From contig CBFCYE010000001.1 in the NCBI GenBank assembly GCA_965602225.1, positions 62,001 to 126,000 on the forward strand: 64,000 nucleotides of DNA, given 5' to 3'. How positions within the stretch are numbered: the stretch's first letter is position 1; each line of letters opens with the position of its first letter. The notes under the pieces were generated by a model. It was not told the DNA's origin and searched no databases. It worked only from the letters and a program-made list of their open reading frames with translations. Shown here piece by piece: positions 8,631-16,628 of the stretch. Both the position numbers and the translations under genes were made by a program. The stretch is from Tenderia sp965602225 (GTDB lineage: Bacteria; Pseudomonadota; Gammaproteobacteria; Tenderiales; Tenderiaceae).

Positions 8631-10277
8631 TTACTCAATCGGTCGCACAGAGTCGTTCACGACCTGGGCATTAAAACTTTCCTGGATACTGCGCACATTC
8701 GGATCAGCGTTAATGGCATCTACCGCCGCCTGCTGGCGGTTCTCAGCCTGGCGTTTGTCTATCACTGCCGGAGTATGCTGCACCTTGGCAGCCGCAGCTG
8801 TGCTGAATTCCAGATTAATAGGCTCGCCAAAATAATTCTGCAAGGCATCTTGCAGCTGCTGCTCCAATGCCTTTCTACGTAAAGATAGATGTTGGGATGA
8901 CAAGGCCAGACGAATCAGGCCGCCATCACGACTAATCATCTCTGAGTTGGCTGCTAGTTGTTGTGCCATCCCCCTCAGACCAAGCTGAGCAACAATTTCA
9001 TGCCATGATCCTGCCACTGTTGCGGGAGGGCCAGGTTCTGATACAGCTGCGGCAGGTGCTACAGGTTCAGTCCGCTGTGCTGCAAAACCTGAAGCACTGT
9101 TGGAGTATGCGCTGGGCGCTGCTGCAGTTGGCGGTGGCGTAGCAGATCGAGCAGACTGTGGCACCGCTGTCGTAGTCTGCGGCTGTTGACCACCAGCATC
9201 AGGCCTAAAGGCCAACATGCGCAACATGACCATCTCAAAACCACTGCGCAGTTCAGGTGCAAATGGCAGATCACGTCGTCCAATCAGACCAATTTGATAA
9301 TAAAGTTGTATGTCTTCTGCTGAAATTGCCCGTGCCAGCGCAGCAATGGTTTCCTGATCGGCCAGACTATCAATGGTTTGCGGAACCACCTGAGCCAACG
9401 CCAGCTTATGCAGTTGTGAGACTAATTCCGCCAACACAGCAGTAAAATCTACCCCTTGTTGGGCCAGGCCATTGACAATATCCAGGACACTAACGGCATC
9501 GGCATCGGCCAGCCCCTGTAACAACCGATAAACATAGCTACGGTCGATGGTGCCAAGCATGACCCGCACCTCAGCATCAATCAGTTTGCCAGCACCATAG
9601 GCGATGGCCTGATCCAACAGGCTGAGTGCATCACGCATGCTGCCATCGGCACCTTCCGATATCTGCACCACAGCAGGTTTGTCAAAGCTTATGCCCTCTT
9701 CACCCAGCACATACTCAAGATGACCGGCGATCATTTCTGGCGCCATGCGTTTGAGATTGAACTGCAGACAACGGGATAAAATTGTGACCGGCAACTTTTG
9801 TGGATCGGTGGTCGCCAACAGAAATTTCACATGCGGCGGCGGCTCTTCCAGAGTCTTCAACAAGGCGTTGAAACTATGGGTCGAGAGCATGTGCACTTCA
9901 TCGATCAGGTAGACCTTGAAGCGACCACGGGTCGGCGCATATTGGACGTTTTCAAGCAGCTCACGGGTATCTTCGACTTTGGTTCGCGAAGCGGCATCCA
10001 CCTCGATCAGATCAACAAAACGACCCTGATCGATCTCGGTGCAGGCACTGCAAACACCACATGGGCTTGAGGTCACACCCTTTTCGCAGTTAAGCGATTT
10101 GGCAAAGATACGCGCCACGGTGGTCTTGCCAACACCGCGGGTACCGGTGAAGAGATAGGCATGATGGAGGCGATCGTTATCCAGGGCATTGATCAGGGCA
10201 CGCAGCACGTGCTCCTGTCCGACCATGGCAGGAAAACTCTTCGGCCGCCATTTTCGCGCCAGAACCTGGTAACTCAT
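8631..10277 (-). CDS. dnaX: DNA polymerase III subunits gamma/tau
   Basis: A 548-residue clamp-loader ATPase. It has Walker A GTRGVGKTT, a zinc module (C...CGVCSACTEI), Walker B LIDEVHML, sensor 1 LLATTDPQKLP with an SRC motif (ILSRCLQF), and a proline/alanine-rich linker near residues 370-420 before the tau-specific C-terminal domain that contacts the polymerase. It is somewhat shorter than E. coli tau (643). Whether a frameshift or proteolysis yields gamma was not worked out. The 4.5S RNA gene lies upstream on the same strand. Confidence 0.95.
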   Translation of the reverse strand: MSYQVLARKWRPKSFPAMVGQEHVLRALINALDNDRLHHAYLFTGTRGVGKTTVARIFAKSLNCEKGVTSSPCGVCSACTEIDQGRFVDLIEVDAASRTKVEDTRELLENVQYAPTRGRFKVYLIDEVHMLSTHSFNALLKTLEEPPPHVKFLLATTDPQKLPVTILSRCLQFNLKRMAPEMIAGHLEYVLGEEGISFDKPAVVQISEGADGSMRDALSLLDQAIAYGAGKLIDAEVRVMLGTIDRSYVYRLLQGLADADAVSVLDIVNGLAQQGVDFTAVLAELVSQLHKLALAQVVPQTIDSLADQETIAALARAISAEDIQLYYQIGLIGRRDLPFAPELRSGFEMVMLRMLAFRPDAGGQQPQTTTAVPQSARSATPPPTAAAPSAYSNSASGFAAQRTEPVAPAAAVSEPGPPATVAGSWHEIVAQLGLRGMAQQLAANSEMISRDGGLIRLALSSQHLSLRRKALEQQLQDALQNYFGEPINLEFSTAAAAKVQHTPAVIDKRQAENRQQAAVDAINADPNVRSIQESFNAQVVNDSVRPIE

Positions 10278-10388
10278 TTGCCCCTCCGAGAGGTGGGCTT
10301 GGTATCCGAAATAATAAACATAGGGGCTGATTCTACCCCAAAAAAGGAACGACTACACGAATGGAAATGACTGAAATTGCAGCAGATA

Positions 10389-10502
10389 GGTGGCGGCCCA
10401 CGCCCGCCGCTCCCCACACACGAGTCCATTACTACCGTTGCTCCCTTCCAGGCCTGGCGGAGTTTGTAACGTATCGTTGCGAGGTGACCGACGTGAGCCA
10501 CC
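10389..10502 (-). ncRNA. ffs: Signal recognition particle 4.5S RNA
   Basis: On the minus strand the apical domain is recognisable as CCAGGCCTGGAAGGGAGCAA..., with the GGAA-type tetraloop and the symmetric and asymmetric internal loops bound by Ffh. The outer ends pair: GGTGGCTCACG at the 5' side with CGTGGGCCGCCACC at the 3' side, giving a ~114-nt rod, the bacterial short SRP RNA form. Location just upstream of dnaX is common in Gammaproteobacteria. Ends are set by the pairing and may be off by a few bases. Confidence 0.93.
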
Positions 10503-10568
10503 ATAAACTGGTATCAAACTGAAAACACTTACAAGCTCTCAGCGAAGGCGGATTCTAGCACAGCCAAA

Positions 10569-10596
10569 TAAAAAAGGGACCATTCGGCCCCTTTTG
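10569..10596 (-). terminator. Intrinsic terminator after cyclic-nucleotide-binding gene
   Basis: AAAAGGGGCCGAATGGTCCC followed by a T-run on the minus strand: a 10-bp stem with one mismatch and a GAAT-type loop, 20 bp beyond the stop codon of the gene ending at 10616. The A-run on the other side could let it work in both directions. Confidence 0.8.
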
Positions 10597-10615
10597 AGTG
10601 TAATTTGTAGACAAA

Positions 10616-11098
10616 TCAGTATCTACCATGAGTCTTGTTAATGTAGTTCGAAAGCTGTTCTTTCTCTTGATTCATACGCAGCAGATTTGAGTGGGTAATA
10701 CGAAAGATCGAGCGCATCACCTTATAAACGATGCCAGGGTGCGTCGCCAACAGCGATTCAAACGCATCTGGCTCAAGGGTATAAACAACGCTATCACCAT
10801 CGGCTTCCAGGGTTGCCTTACGTGGGCTGCGATCGACAAAGGCACGAGTACCAGCAACTTCGCCAGGCTGCATCGTGTAGACGTGCTCCTGCTCACCTTC
10901 AGTTTCGCTAAGAACCTTCAGTTTACCTTCAACCAGCACAAACAATGTGTGCTCTGTACCGCTTTCATCAACCAGACGCTCGCCTGACTTCAGCTTATTT
11001 ATGCTCATAATGCTGCTCAGAATCTCACACTCCTTGAGGGTCAACTCACCACCAAGCACAGATGAGCCAATCTTTTCAAAGTCCGGTTTACCAGCCAT
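10616..11098 (-). CDS. Cyclic-nucleotide-binding domain protein (CRP-fold sensor without HTH)
   Basis: 160 residues. One cNMP-binding beta-roll covers about residues 15-135: GERLVDESGTEHTLFVLVEGKLKVL, then MQPGEVAGTRAFVDRSPRKATLEAD, in which the PRKATLEA segment corresponds to the phosphate-binding cassette. The C-terminal helix has no helix-turn-helix, so it is probably a stand-alone sensor or a regulatory subunit. The start at 11098 is backed by AAGGAGAG nine bases upstream; an earlier in-frame start would add 15 residues. Divergent from the 94-residue gene at 11301. Confidence 0.83.
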   Translation of the reverse strand: MAGKPDFEKIGSSVLGGELTLKECEILSSIMSINKLKSGERLVDESGTEHTLFVLVEGKLKVLSETEGEQEHVYTMQPGEVAGTRAFVDRSPRKATLEADGDSVVYTLEPDAFESLLATHPGIVYKVMRSIFRITHSNLLRMNQEKEQLSNYINKTHGRY

Positions 11099-11300
11099 GT
11101 TTATACTCTCCTTGTCTATTGGTTTTGTTATTGTAGCGAGCAATTGTTACATTTCTTTACTTATAGCCTCTGCTTCAATATGGTTATAAGCAGAAAAACG
11201 CTTTGCAATAGCATATAATGCTTGTCATGTATTTGTCGCTACTAAATCATAGTTAACGACAACTGGATACATCAACACATGAATGGAGATGAACTAAAAA

Positions 11301-11585
11301 ATGGCTGAAACCGTAGATGAACTAACCATTGAATATTCAGAAGATGATCAGGTACTGGTCAAAGAACTGGATAAAAAAATCCTGACCAAGGGCGCGTGGG
11401 CAACGCTGATCTACCGCTATCAGGACTGGGATGCCAAGAAAGAGGAATTTGCCAAGGAAAAATTCACCATCCGCCGTTACCAAAAACGCAATGGTGAATA
11501 CATGCAAAAATCAAAATTCAATATATCCAGTGCCGATCAAGCCAAGGCTATCATTGAAGCACTTGAAGGCTGGATAAAAGAATAA
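11301..11585 (+). CDS. Conserved-looking 94-residue protein of unknown function
   Basis: A soluble 94-residue protein with no signal peptide or membrane segment. It is strongly charged (EYSEDDQVLVKELDKKIL at the N-terminus, KKEEFAKEKF in the middle) and has a predicted beta-type core GAWATLIYRYQDWD and KFTIRRYQKRNGEY, followed by a C-terminal helix ending EALEGWIKE. The family is not recognised. ATG is preceded by GGAG at moderate distance, and an intrinsic terminator follows, so it is a monocistronic real gene. It is divergent from the cNMP-binding protein. Confidence 0.75.
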   Translation: MAETVDELTIEYSEDDQVLVKELDKKILTKGAWATLIYRYQDWDAKKEEFAKEKFTIRRYQKRNGEYMQKSKFNISSADQAKAIIEALEGWIKE

Positions 11586-11607
11586 ACACAGCATTATTTC
11601 GAACCAA

Positions 11608-11636
11608 TAAAAACCGCCGTCATGGCGGTTTTTATT
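11608..11636 (+). terminator. Intrinsic terminator
   Basis: AACCGCC-GTCAT-GGCGGTT followed by TTTATT, 22 bp after the 94-residue gene; A-run upstream makes it potentially bidirectional. Confidence 0.85.
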
Positions 11637-11714
11637 GTCTGCTAGCAAACACGTCAGATACATTAGGATATGCATAATGAGCGCTAATCATTTTTCTCTA
11701 ACAACCTCCTAGCA

Positions 11715-13454
11715 ATGAACAAACAATCCCGCTTAAACAAGTCAAAAAGCATCCTGCCAATCATGGACTGGCTGCCTAAATACCGACGCGAACTGCTTGG
11801 CGGTGATATCAACGCAGGCATTATCGTCGCCATAGTGCTCATCCCCCAGGCAATGGCATATGCAATGCTTGCCGGGCTACCACCACAGATTGGACTGTAT
11901 TCCTGTTTATTGCCCATCACGCTTTATGCCCTATTCGGTAGCAGCCGCACCCTGGCAGTGGGGCCTGTTGGGCTAGTCTCACTCATTGTTGGCTCAACAA
12001 TTATCGAAATGGGATTGTTAGGACAAGAGCAAGCACTAACAGTCGCTGTGACACTTGCATGTTTATCTGGGGTTATGCTGCTGCTGATGAGAATATTTCA
12101 GCTGGGTTCCGTGATCAACTTCATCAGCCATCCAGTGCTATCCGGTTTTACCAGCGCCGCTGCTGTCCTTATTATATTAAGCCAGCTCAAGCACCTGCTT
12201 GGTCTGGATATTCCAAGAACAGTACATCTGCCAGAAGCCTTTACCAACATAACAACGCATCTGAATGAAATTAATACCACAACAGCCATACTCGGCATCA
12301 GCAGCATCGCCATCATGTTGCTGTTGCGCAGTGATTGGTTACACAAACTTGGCGAATCAATACTGCCAACTCGAGTCATTGACTTCATCGCTCGCACAGG
12401 GCCATTGTTTGTCGTCGCCACCACTATCATTATCGTCTGGTGGCTGGCGCTGGACAAGAATGCCAACGTCAATATTGTCGGTGCCATACCTGCCGGCCTG
12501 CCGTCATTATCAATACCCAGCATCGATATAACGCTGGTCAGGGAACTGCTTCCCATTGCATTTCTCATTGCCATCGTTGGTTACTTAGAAAGCGTCTCTG
12601 TTGCCAAGGCACTGGCAACACGCAAACGACAAAAGATTGATACTGACCAGGAGCTACTGGCGCACGGCATCTGTAACCTTGGCGCCTCAATCTCAGGCGG
12701 CTACCCAACAGCCGGAGGTTTTGGCCGCACCATGGTCAATTACGATTCCGGTGCAAACACACCCATGGCGTCCATCATCACGGCTATTCTGATGTCAGTG
12801 GCATTATTGTTTTTAACGCCATTACTCTACTTTCTGCCCCATAGCGCGCTGGCCGCCATCATCATCGTCGCGGTTAGCGCCCTGATCGATTACAAGGCCT
12901 TCAAACATGCCTGGTTATACGATAAGGCTGATGCGATGGCACTGCTGGTGACATTTGTTATGGTGCTGACATTGGGCGTTGAGGTCGGCATCCTGACCGG
13001 CGCCTGTCTTTCAATTGGTATTTATCTGCACCGCAGTAGCAAACCCCATGTTGCGCTTGTCGGCCGGGTTGGTGATAGTGAGCATTTTCGCAATATTGAC
13101 CGTTTTGAGGTCAAAACATGCCCACACGTCATCGCCATGCGCGTCGATGAAAATCTCTATTTTTCCAACACCAATTATATTGAAGACACCATCATCAACC
13201 TGATCGCTGAAAACCAGCAGGCCAAACATCTGGTGATTGTTTGCAGTTCAGTGAATATGATCGATGCCAGCGCACTAGAAGCCCTCGACACCATTATTGA
13301 ACGGCTTAGACATACCGGTGTAACCGTGCACCTGGCAGAGGTTAAAGGCCCGGTAATGGATAGATTAAAAAAATCACCGTTCCTGCAACGTCTACAACCA
13401 GGCCAGGTCTTTCTTAGTACACATGAGGCAATGAAGAGTCTTGGCTGCAACTAA
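11715..13454 (+). CDS. SulP family anion permease with STAS domain
   Basis: A 579-residue inner-membrane transporter. The N-terminal ~430 residues hold the transmembrane core with the SulP signature near GIIVAIVLIPQAMAYAMLAGLPPQIGLYS; the C-terminal ~130 residues are a STAS domain (LVIVCSSVNMIDASALEALD). SulP proteins carry sulfate, bicarbonate or other anions, and substrate cannot be read from sequence. In a sulfur oxidiser sulfate export or bicarbonate uptake are both plausible. It is convergent with the YeeE/YedE pair. No clear ribosome site precedes the first ATG; Met17 (MDWLPKYRRE) could be an alternative start. Confidence 0.92.
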   Translation: MNKQSRLNKSKSILPIMDWLPKYRRELLGGDINAGIIVAIVLIPQAMAYAMLAGLPPQIGLYSCLLPITLYALFGSSRTLAVGPVGLVSLIVGSTIIEMGLLGQEQALTVAVTLACLSGVMLLLMRIFQLGSVINFISHPVLSGFTSAAAVLIILSQLKHLLGLDIPRTVHLPEAFTNITTHLNEINTTTAILGISSIAIMLLLRSDWLHKLGESILPTRVIDFIARTGPLFVVATTIIIVWWLALDKNANVNIVGAIPAGLPSLSIPSIDITLVRELLPIAFLIAIVGYLESVSVAKALATRKRQKIDTDQELLAHGICNLGASISGGYPTAGGFGRTMVNYDSGANTPMASIITAILMSVALLFLTPLLYFLPHSALAAIIIVAVSALIDYKAFKHAWLYDKADAMALLVTFVMVLTLGVEVGILTGACLSIGIYLHRSSKPHVALVGRVGDSEHFRNIDRFEVKTCPHVIAMRVDENLYFSNTNYIEDTIINLIAENQQAKHLVIVCSSVNMIDASALEALDTIIERLRHTGVTVHLAEVKGPVMDRLKKSPFLQRLQPGQVFLSTHEAMKSLGCN

Positions 13455-13473
13455 TTGCAGCCACGCCATAAAC

Positions 13474-13893
13474 CTATAGATTGCGTTCAAAAATCAGTCG
13501 GTGAGTCATGAAACCAGCAATCATGGCAACAAAGACAATCGCAGGATAAGTCAGACCAAAACCCAGGGCAGTGATGGCAGGCCCAGGACAATAACCAATC
13601 AAGCCCCAACCGACACCAAACAGTGTCGCACCAAACAGCAGGCGTTTATCAACATTTGAACCATCCGGTAGCTTAAAGTCTTGTGAAAACAGTGGCGCCT
13701 GACGCTTCAATATCAGACGAAAGGCCACCATAGTCACACCAAGGGCACCGCCCATCACCAACATCAAGCTGGGATCCCAATTGCCGGCAACATCAAGAAA
13801 ATTAAGCACCTTGGCCGGGGACGCCATATCAGAGATACACAGACCCAGCCCAAACAACAAACCGGCAATCAGAGCCAATAGATTCTGTTTCAT
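13474..13893 (-). CDS. YeeE/YedE family membrane protein, second half (DUF6691 type)
   Basis: 139 residues with about four hydrophobic segments. The signature GVGWGLIGYCPGPA supplies the Cys implicated in sulfur-compound passage by the related thiosulfate transporter TsuA. The start is the ATG at 13893, which overlaps the TAA of the upstream partner by one base (TAATG), showing translational coupling; longer in-frame starts run through the partner gene. In TsuA both halves are one protein; here they are two genes, as in many sulfur-oxidising bacteria. Confidence 0.88.
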   Translation of the reverse strand: MKQNLLALIAGLLFGLGLCISDMASPAKVLNFLDVAGNWDPSLMLVMGGALGVTMVAFRLILKRQAPLFSQDFKLPDGSNVDKRLLFGATLFGVGWGLIGYCPGPAITALGFGLTYPAIVFVAMIAGFMTHRLIFERNL

Positions 13894-14321
13894 TACGCAG
13901 CCCCCAGCACATGACGCATAACATAAACAGTCGCGACCCCTGCCCCCATAAAGACAAACGTCGCCGTGATAGAGCGCGGTGAGATACGGCCAATGCCACA
14001 AACACCATGACCACTGGTGCAACCACCGCCCATACGGGTACCAAAACCAACCAGAAAGGCCCCCACAACCAAGACCGGCAACGACACATCGGTGTAGTTC
14101 TCAAAACCGCCGGGGCCGAAAAACTGATACAGAGCCCCACTGACAACCATGCCAACCACAAACACCAGGCGCCACAGACGATCACCGGCAGGCTGAACAA
14201 AAATACCACTGAGAATGCCGCTGACACCGGCTATCCGGCCATTAAACAGCAACAGCAGCGTCGCACTTAAACCGATCAATGCTCCGCCGATCAATGCAGA
14301 AACAGGGGTGAAGTTTTCCAT
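13893..14321 (-). CDS. YeeE/YedE family membrane protein, first half
   Basis: 142 residues with about four hydrophobic segments and the hallmark GFGTRMGGGCTSGHGVCGIG, whose cysteines are characteristic of the YeeE/YedE (TsuA-like) family of thiosulfate or sulfur-species transporters. The N-terminal GGALIGLSATLLLLFNGRIAGVSG is the repeat motif shared with its partner. It is coupled to the downstream half (one-base stop/start overlap), so the two probably form one heteromeric channel in the inner membrane. Exact substrate is inferred from the family. Confidence 0.88.
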   Translation of the reverse strand: MENFTPVSALIGGALIGLSATLLLLFNGRIAGVSGILSGIFVQPAGDRLWRLVFVVGMVVSGALYQFFGPGGFENYTDVSLPVLVVGAFLVGFGTRMGGGCTSGHGVCGIGRISPRSITATFVFMGAGVATVYVMRHVLGAA

Positions 14322-14505
14322 CTATAATTCCAAATATCTTTTAAGCTTATGCTTTATATGTGTTTTTGTTATTTCTAAATAACGTAGAATCACGCTGACA
14401 AATACATCCGCGAGCCATCGGCAGCGAGATTATACTCACTTTAACCAGATTCTAATATTCTACTAATTATTAAGTGGCACAGAGCATCAACAATCGGACC
14501 AAACC

Positions 14506-15039
14506 ATGTCAAAACTGAAACACCTGTTTATTGCCCTAGCGCTGTTCACAATTTCAATAAATGCATCGGCCTATACCCTGGAGCTCAGTAAGGCGGAGCT
14601 GGCGACTTATGCACAGGCCTACTTCCCTATCACCCAGCAAACACCTTTTTCAAAGGTTCGCTATTCAAGCCCAAGCATCATATTGGATGAAAAAACCAAC
14701 CGCATCGGCCTTGAAGTCACCGTTCACGCAGAAATGCCCGGCATGATGGCCATTGCAGGGCGTGGCCAAATCGATGGCAAGCTTGAATACCGCCAGCAAA
14801 GCCATCAGTTTTACCTGCATGATCCAAAAATCAAAAATGTACGCTTTGCCAATACCGGTTATGAACTGGCAAACAGCATTCAACAAATGATCAACAGCAT
14901 GAGTCAGCAAACACTGCCGATGATCTTTGTCTATGAACTCAAAGATCATGACCTGCGCCAAAAGATGGCAAAGAGCGTGCTTAAATCGGCTAGCGTTCAG
15001 CAGGGCAAGTTATACTTGGACATGGAACTACCCTTCTAA
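14506..15039 (+). CDS. DUF1439 (YceB-like) envelope protein
   Basis: 177 residues with a Sec signal peptide (hydrophobic stretch LFIALALFTISINASA, cleavage near residue 22). The mature part matches the DUF1439/YceB pattern: ELSKAELATYAQAYFPI near the start, then alternating strands with RIGLEVTVHAEMPG and GQIDGKLEYRQQSHQFYLHDPKI, as in lipid-binding tubular folds. YceB itself is a lipoprotein; here no lipobox Cys is present, so this form would be a soluble periplasmic protein. Followed 36 bp later by the FimV-like gene on the same strand. Confidence 0.75.
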   Translation: MSKLKHLFIALALFTISINASAYTLELSKAELATYAQAYFPITQQTPFSKVRYSSPSIILDEKTNRIGLEVTVHAEMPGMMAIAGRGQIDGKLEYRQQSHQFYLHDPKIKNVRFANTGYELANSIQQMINSMSQQTLPMIFVYELKDHDLRQKMAKSVLKSASVQQGKLYLDMELPF

Positions 15040-15075
15040 TCGATTATTGATAACTCTGGCTTAAGGTGAGGAAAC

Positions 15076-15486
15076 ATGACTTTCAGACCTGAACAATATG
15101 CAGTTGGCTTTATACTCAGCCTTCTTGTCTGTCTCACTGCCCTGCTAATGCCGGTTTCTGCACACGCCTTGGGATTAGCCGACATAGAGCTCCATTCAGC
15201 ACTCAATCAACCTCTGCATGCCACCATCCCCGTGTCTGCCAATAAAGATGAACTTAAGCTACTCGAGGTAAGCCTTGCCTCAAAAAAGGCATTTCAACGC
15301 TCAGGTATACCGCGTGAAAAAGTATTAGATTCCTTGACCATCAAATTGATCAAGCAAGCGTCATCACCTCACATCAAGATCACCTCAAAGAGATCAATAC
15401 GAGAACCGATGCTTGAATTCGTACTATCCATCGACTCAGGCAATGGCAGCATGTTGCGTAACTACTCGCTATTTATATCGCCGTAA
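15076..15486 (+). CDS. Stand-alone FimV N-terminal domain protein
   Basis: 136 residues: signal peptide (residues ~1-35, ending SAHA) followed by one ~95-residue domain matching the N-terminus of FimV: GLADIELHSALNQPLHATI, LEVSLASKKAFQRSGIPR, then KITSKRSIREPMLEFVLSID and a terminal RNYSLFISP. Full FimV proteins are 600-900 residues with LysM, coiled coils, a membrane helix and a cytoplasmic TPR end, none of which is present. It stops cleanly before an intrinsic terminator, so it looks like a bona fide short protein rather than a frameshifted gene. Confidence 0.78.
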   Translation: MTFRPEQYAVGFILSLLVCLTALLMPVSAHALGLADIELHSALNQPLHATIPVSANKDELKLLEVSLASKKAFQRSGIPREKVLDSLTIKLIKQASSPHIKITSKRSIREPMLEFVLSIDSGNGSMLRNYSLFISP

Positions 15487-15504
15487 TAATTTACTATCAG
15501 ATAT

Positions 15505-15533
15505 AAAAAAGCCGCCTTAAAGGCGGCTTTTTT
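15505..15533 (+). terminator. Intrinsic terminator (bidirectional)
   Basis: GCCGCCT-TAA-AGGCGGC flanked by A-run and T-run, between the FimV-like gene and the convergent PhnA-like gene. Serves both strands. Confidence 0.88.
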
Positions 15534-15561
15534 ATATTAATGAATCATTGCCTAACCAGGC

Positions 15562-16137
15562 TTATGACTTCTTCAAAAAACACGTTAACAAGACAATCCG
15601 CACGCCGTTTACACGACCTTCAATTTGCTCTGGATTTGAGGTCAAGGAAATACCGCGTACCGCTGTGCCACGCTTAGCGGTAAAACCCGCACCCTTTACA
15701 TCGAGGTCTTTTATAAGCGTTACCGTGTCACCATCCTGCAATACGTTACCGTTGCTATCTTTAGTTGGGGCTACGTCATCGTCGTCACTGTCACCAGATG
15801 CAGCCTCGGCCCACTGTTTTAACTCATCATCAAGATAAAGCATGTCAAACAGATCCTGCGCCCAGCTTTCTGTTGATAGCTGTTTTAGAAGACGCCACGC
15901 CATCACCTGAACCGCAGGAACCTGACTCCACATACTGTCATTGAGACAACGCCAATGATTAACATCCATGTTGGCAGGATTATTAATTTGATCATTACAA
16001 ACATCACAAACCATGATGCAGTTATCTGCACTAGGGGCTGTAACCGGAGGCACTTCATAAACCACCAGGTTTGAGTCAGAAGAGCAGAGTTCGCACTTTG
16101 AGCCACAGCGTTGCGATAAGGTTTGTTCAATAGTCAT
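15562..16137 (-). CDS. PhnA/YjdM-type zinc-ribbon protein
   Basis: 191 residues. The N-terminal zinc ribbon is CELCSS...CDVCNDQI and the C-terminal ~65 residues are a PhnA (YjdM) beta domain: DSNGNVLQDGDTVTLIKDL, then GTAVRGISL, ending VLLTCFLKKS. Despite its name the family is not shown to take part in phosphonate breakdown. The central part has an acidic run (SGDSDDDD). GAAGGAT precedes the ATG. Convergent with the FimV-like gene. Confidence 0.85.
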   Translation of the reverse strand: MTIEQTLSQRCGSKCELCSSDSNLVVYEVPPVTAPSADNCIMVCDVCNDQINNPANMDVNHWRCLNDSMWSQVPAVQVMAWRLLKQLSTESWAQDLFDMLYLDDELKQWAEAASGDSDDDDVAPTKDSNGNVLQDGDTVTLIKDLDVKGAGFTAKRGTAVRGISLTSNPEQIEGRVNGVRIVLLTCFLKKS

Positions 16138-16314
16138 ACAGTTTTATCCTTCAAATCATACCTGCTGGTATTCGTGCATATATTTGTCTCAGAGGAACAG
16201 TGAAAGCGAAAAATGAGTTCTATTTCATTTAATAACAGCCACTTAGAACACCCTCTTTAAGCAGTTCTGAGGCATTGATACACAACCACACAATGTATTA
16301 ATGTTATCCATCAA

Positions 16315-16347
16315 AACAAAAAAGGCCAGCACTCAGGCTGACCTTTA
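16315..16347 (-). terminator. Intrinsic terminator of tRNA-Ser
   Basis: On the minus strand AAAGGTCAGC-CTGAGT-GCTGGCCTTT then a T-rich run, starting 14 bp beyond the CCA end of the tRNA. Confidence 0.82.
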
Positions 16348-16360
16348 TTAATATTTAATA

Positions 16361-16451
16361 TGGCGGAGAAGCAGGGATTCGAACCCTGGGTACGCTTGTG
16401 ACGTACACACACTTTCCAGGCGTGCTCCTTCGGCCACTCGGACACTTCTCC
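16361..16451 (-). tRNA. tRNA-Ser (anticodon GGA)
   Basis: On the minus strand the acceptor stem GGAGAAG...CTTCTCC, D-arm GAGTGGCCGAAGGAGC, anticodon loop CTGGAAA (anticodon GGA, reading UCY), long class-II variable arm, T-loop GGTTCGAATCC, and encoded CCA end. About 91 nt, as expected for serine tRNA. Followed by its own terminator. Confidence 0.96.
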
Positions 16452-16628
16452 ATGCAAGGCGCGGGATATTATACCAAAACGCCTGTTTGTGCAATTTCGT
16501 CCCCCTCCACCATCCCGCTAATTGCTTGGAAAAACTAGATTTTTCAAGTAACAGGCCGTTATTTGTTTTAAGACCAGAAAATGAATACATTAGACAAATA
16601 ATGCTAACTGTCGGGAAGGAATCTGGGC

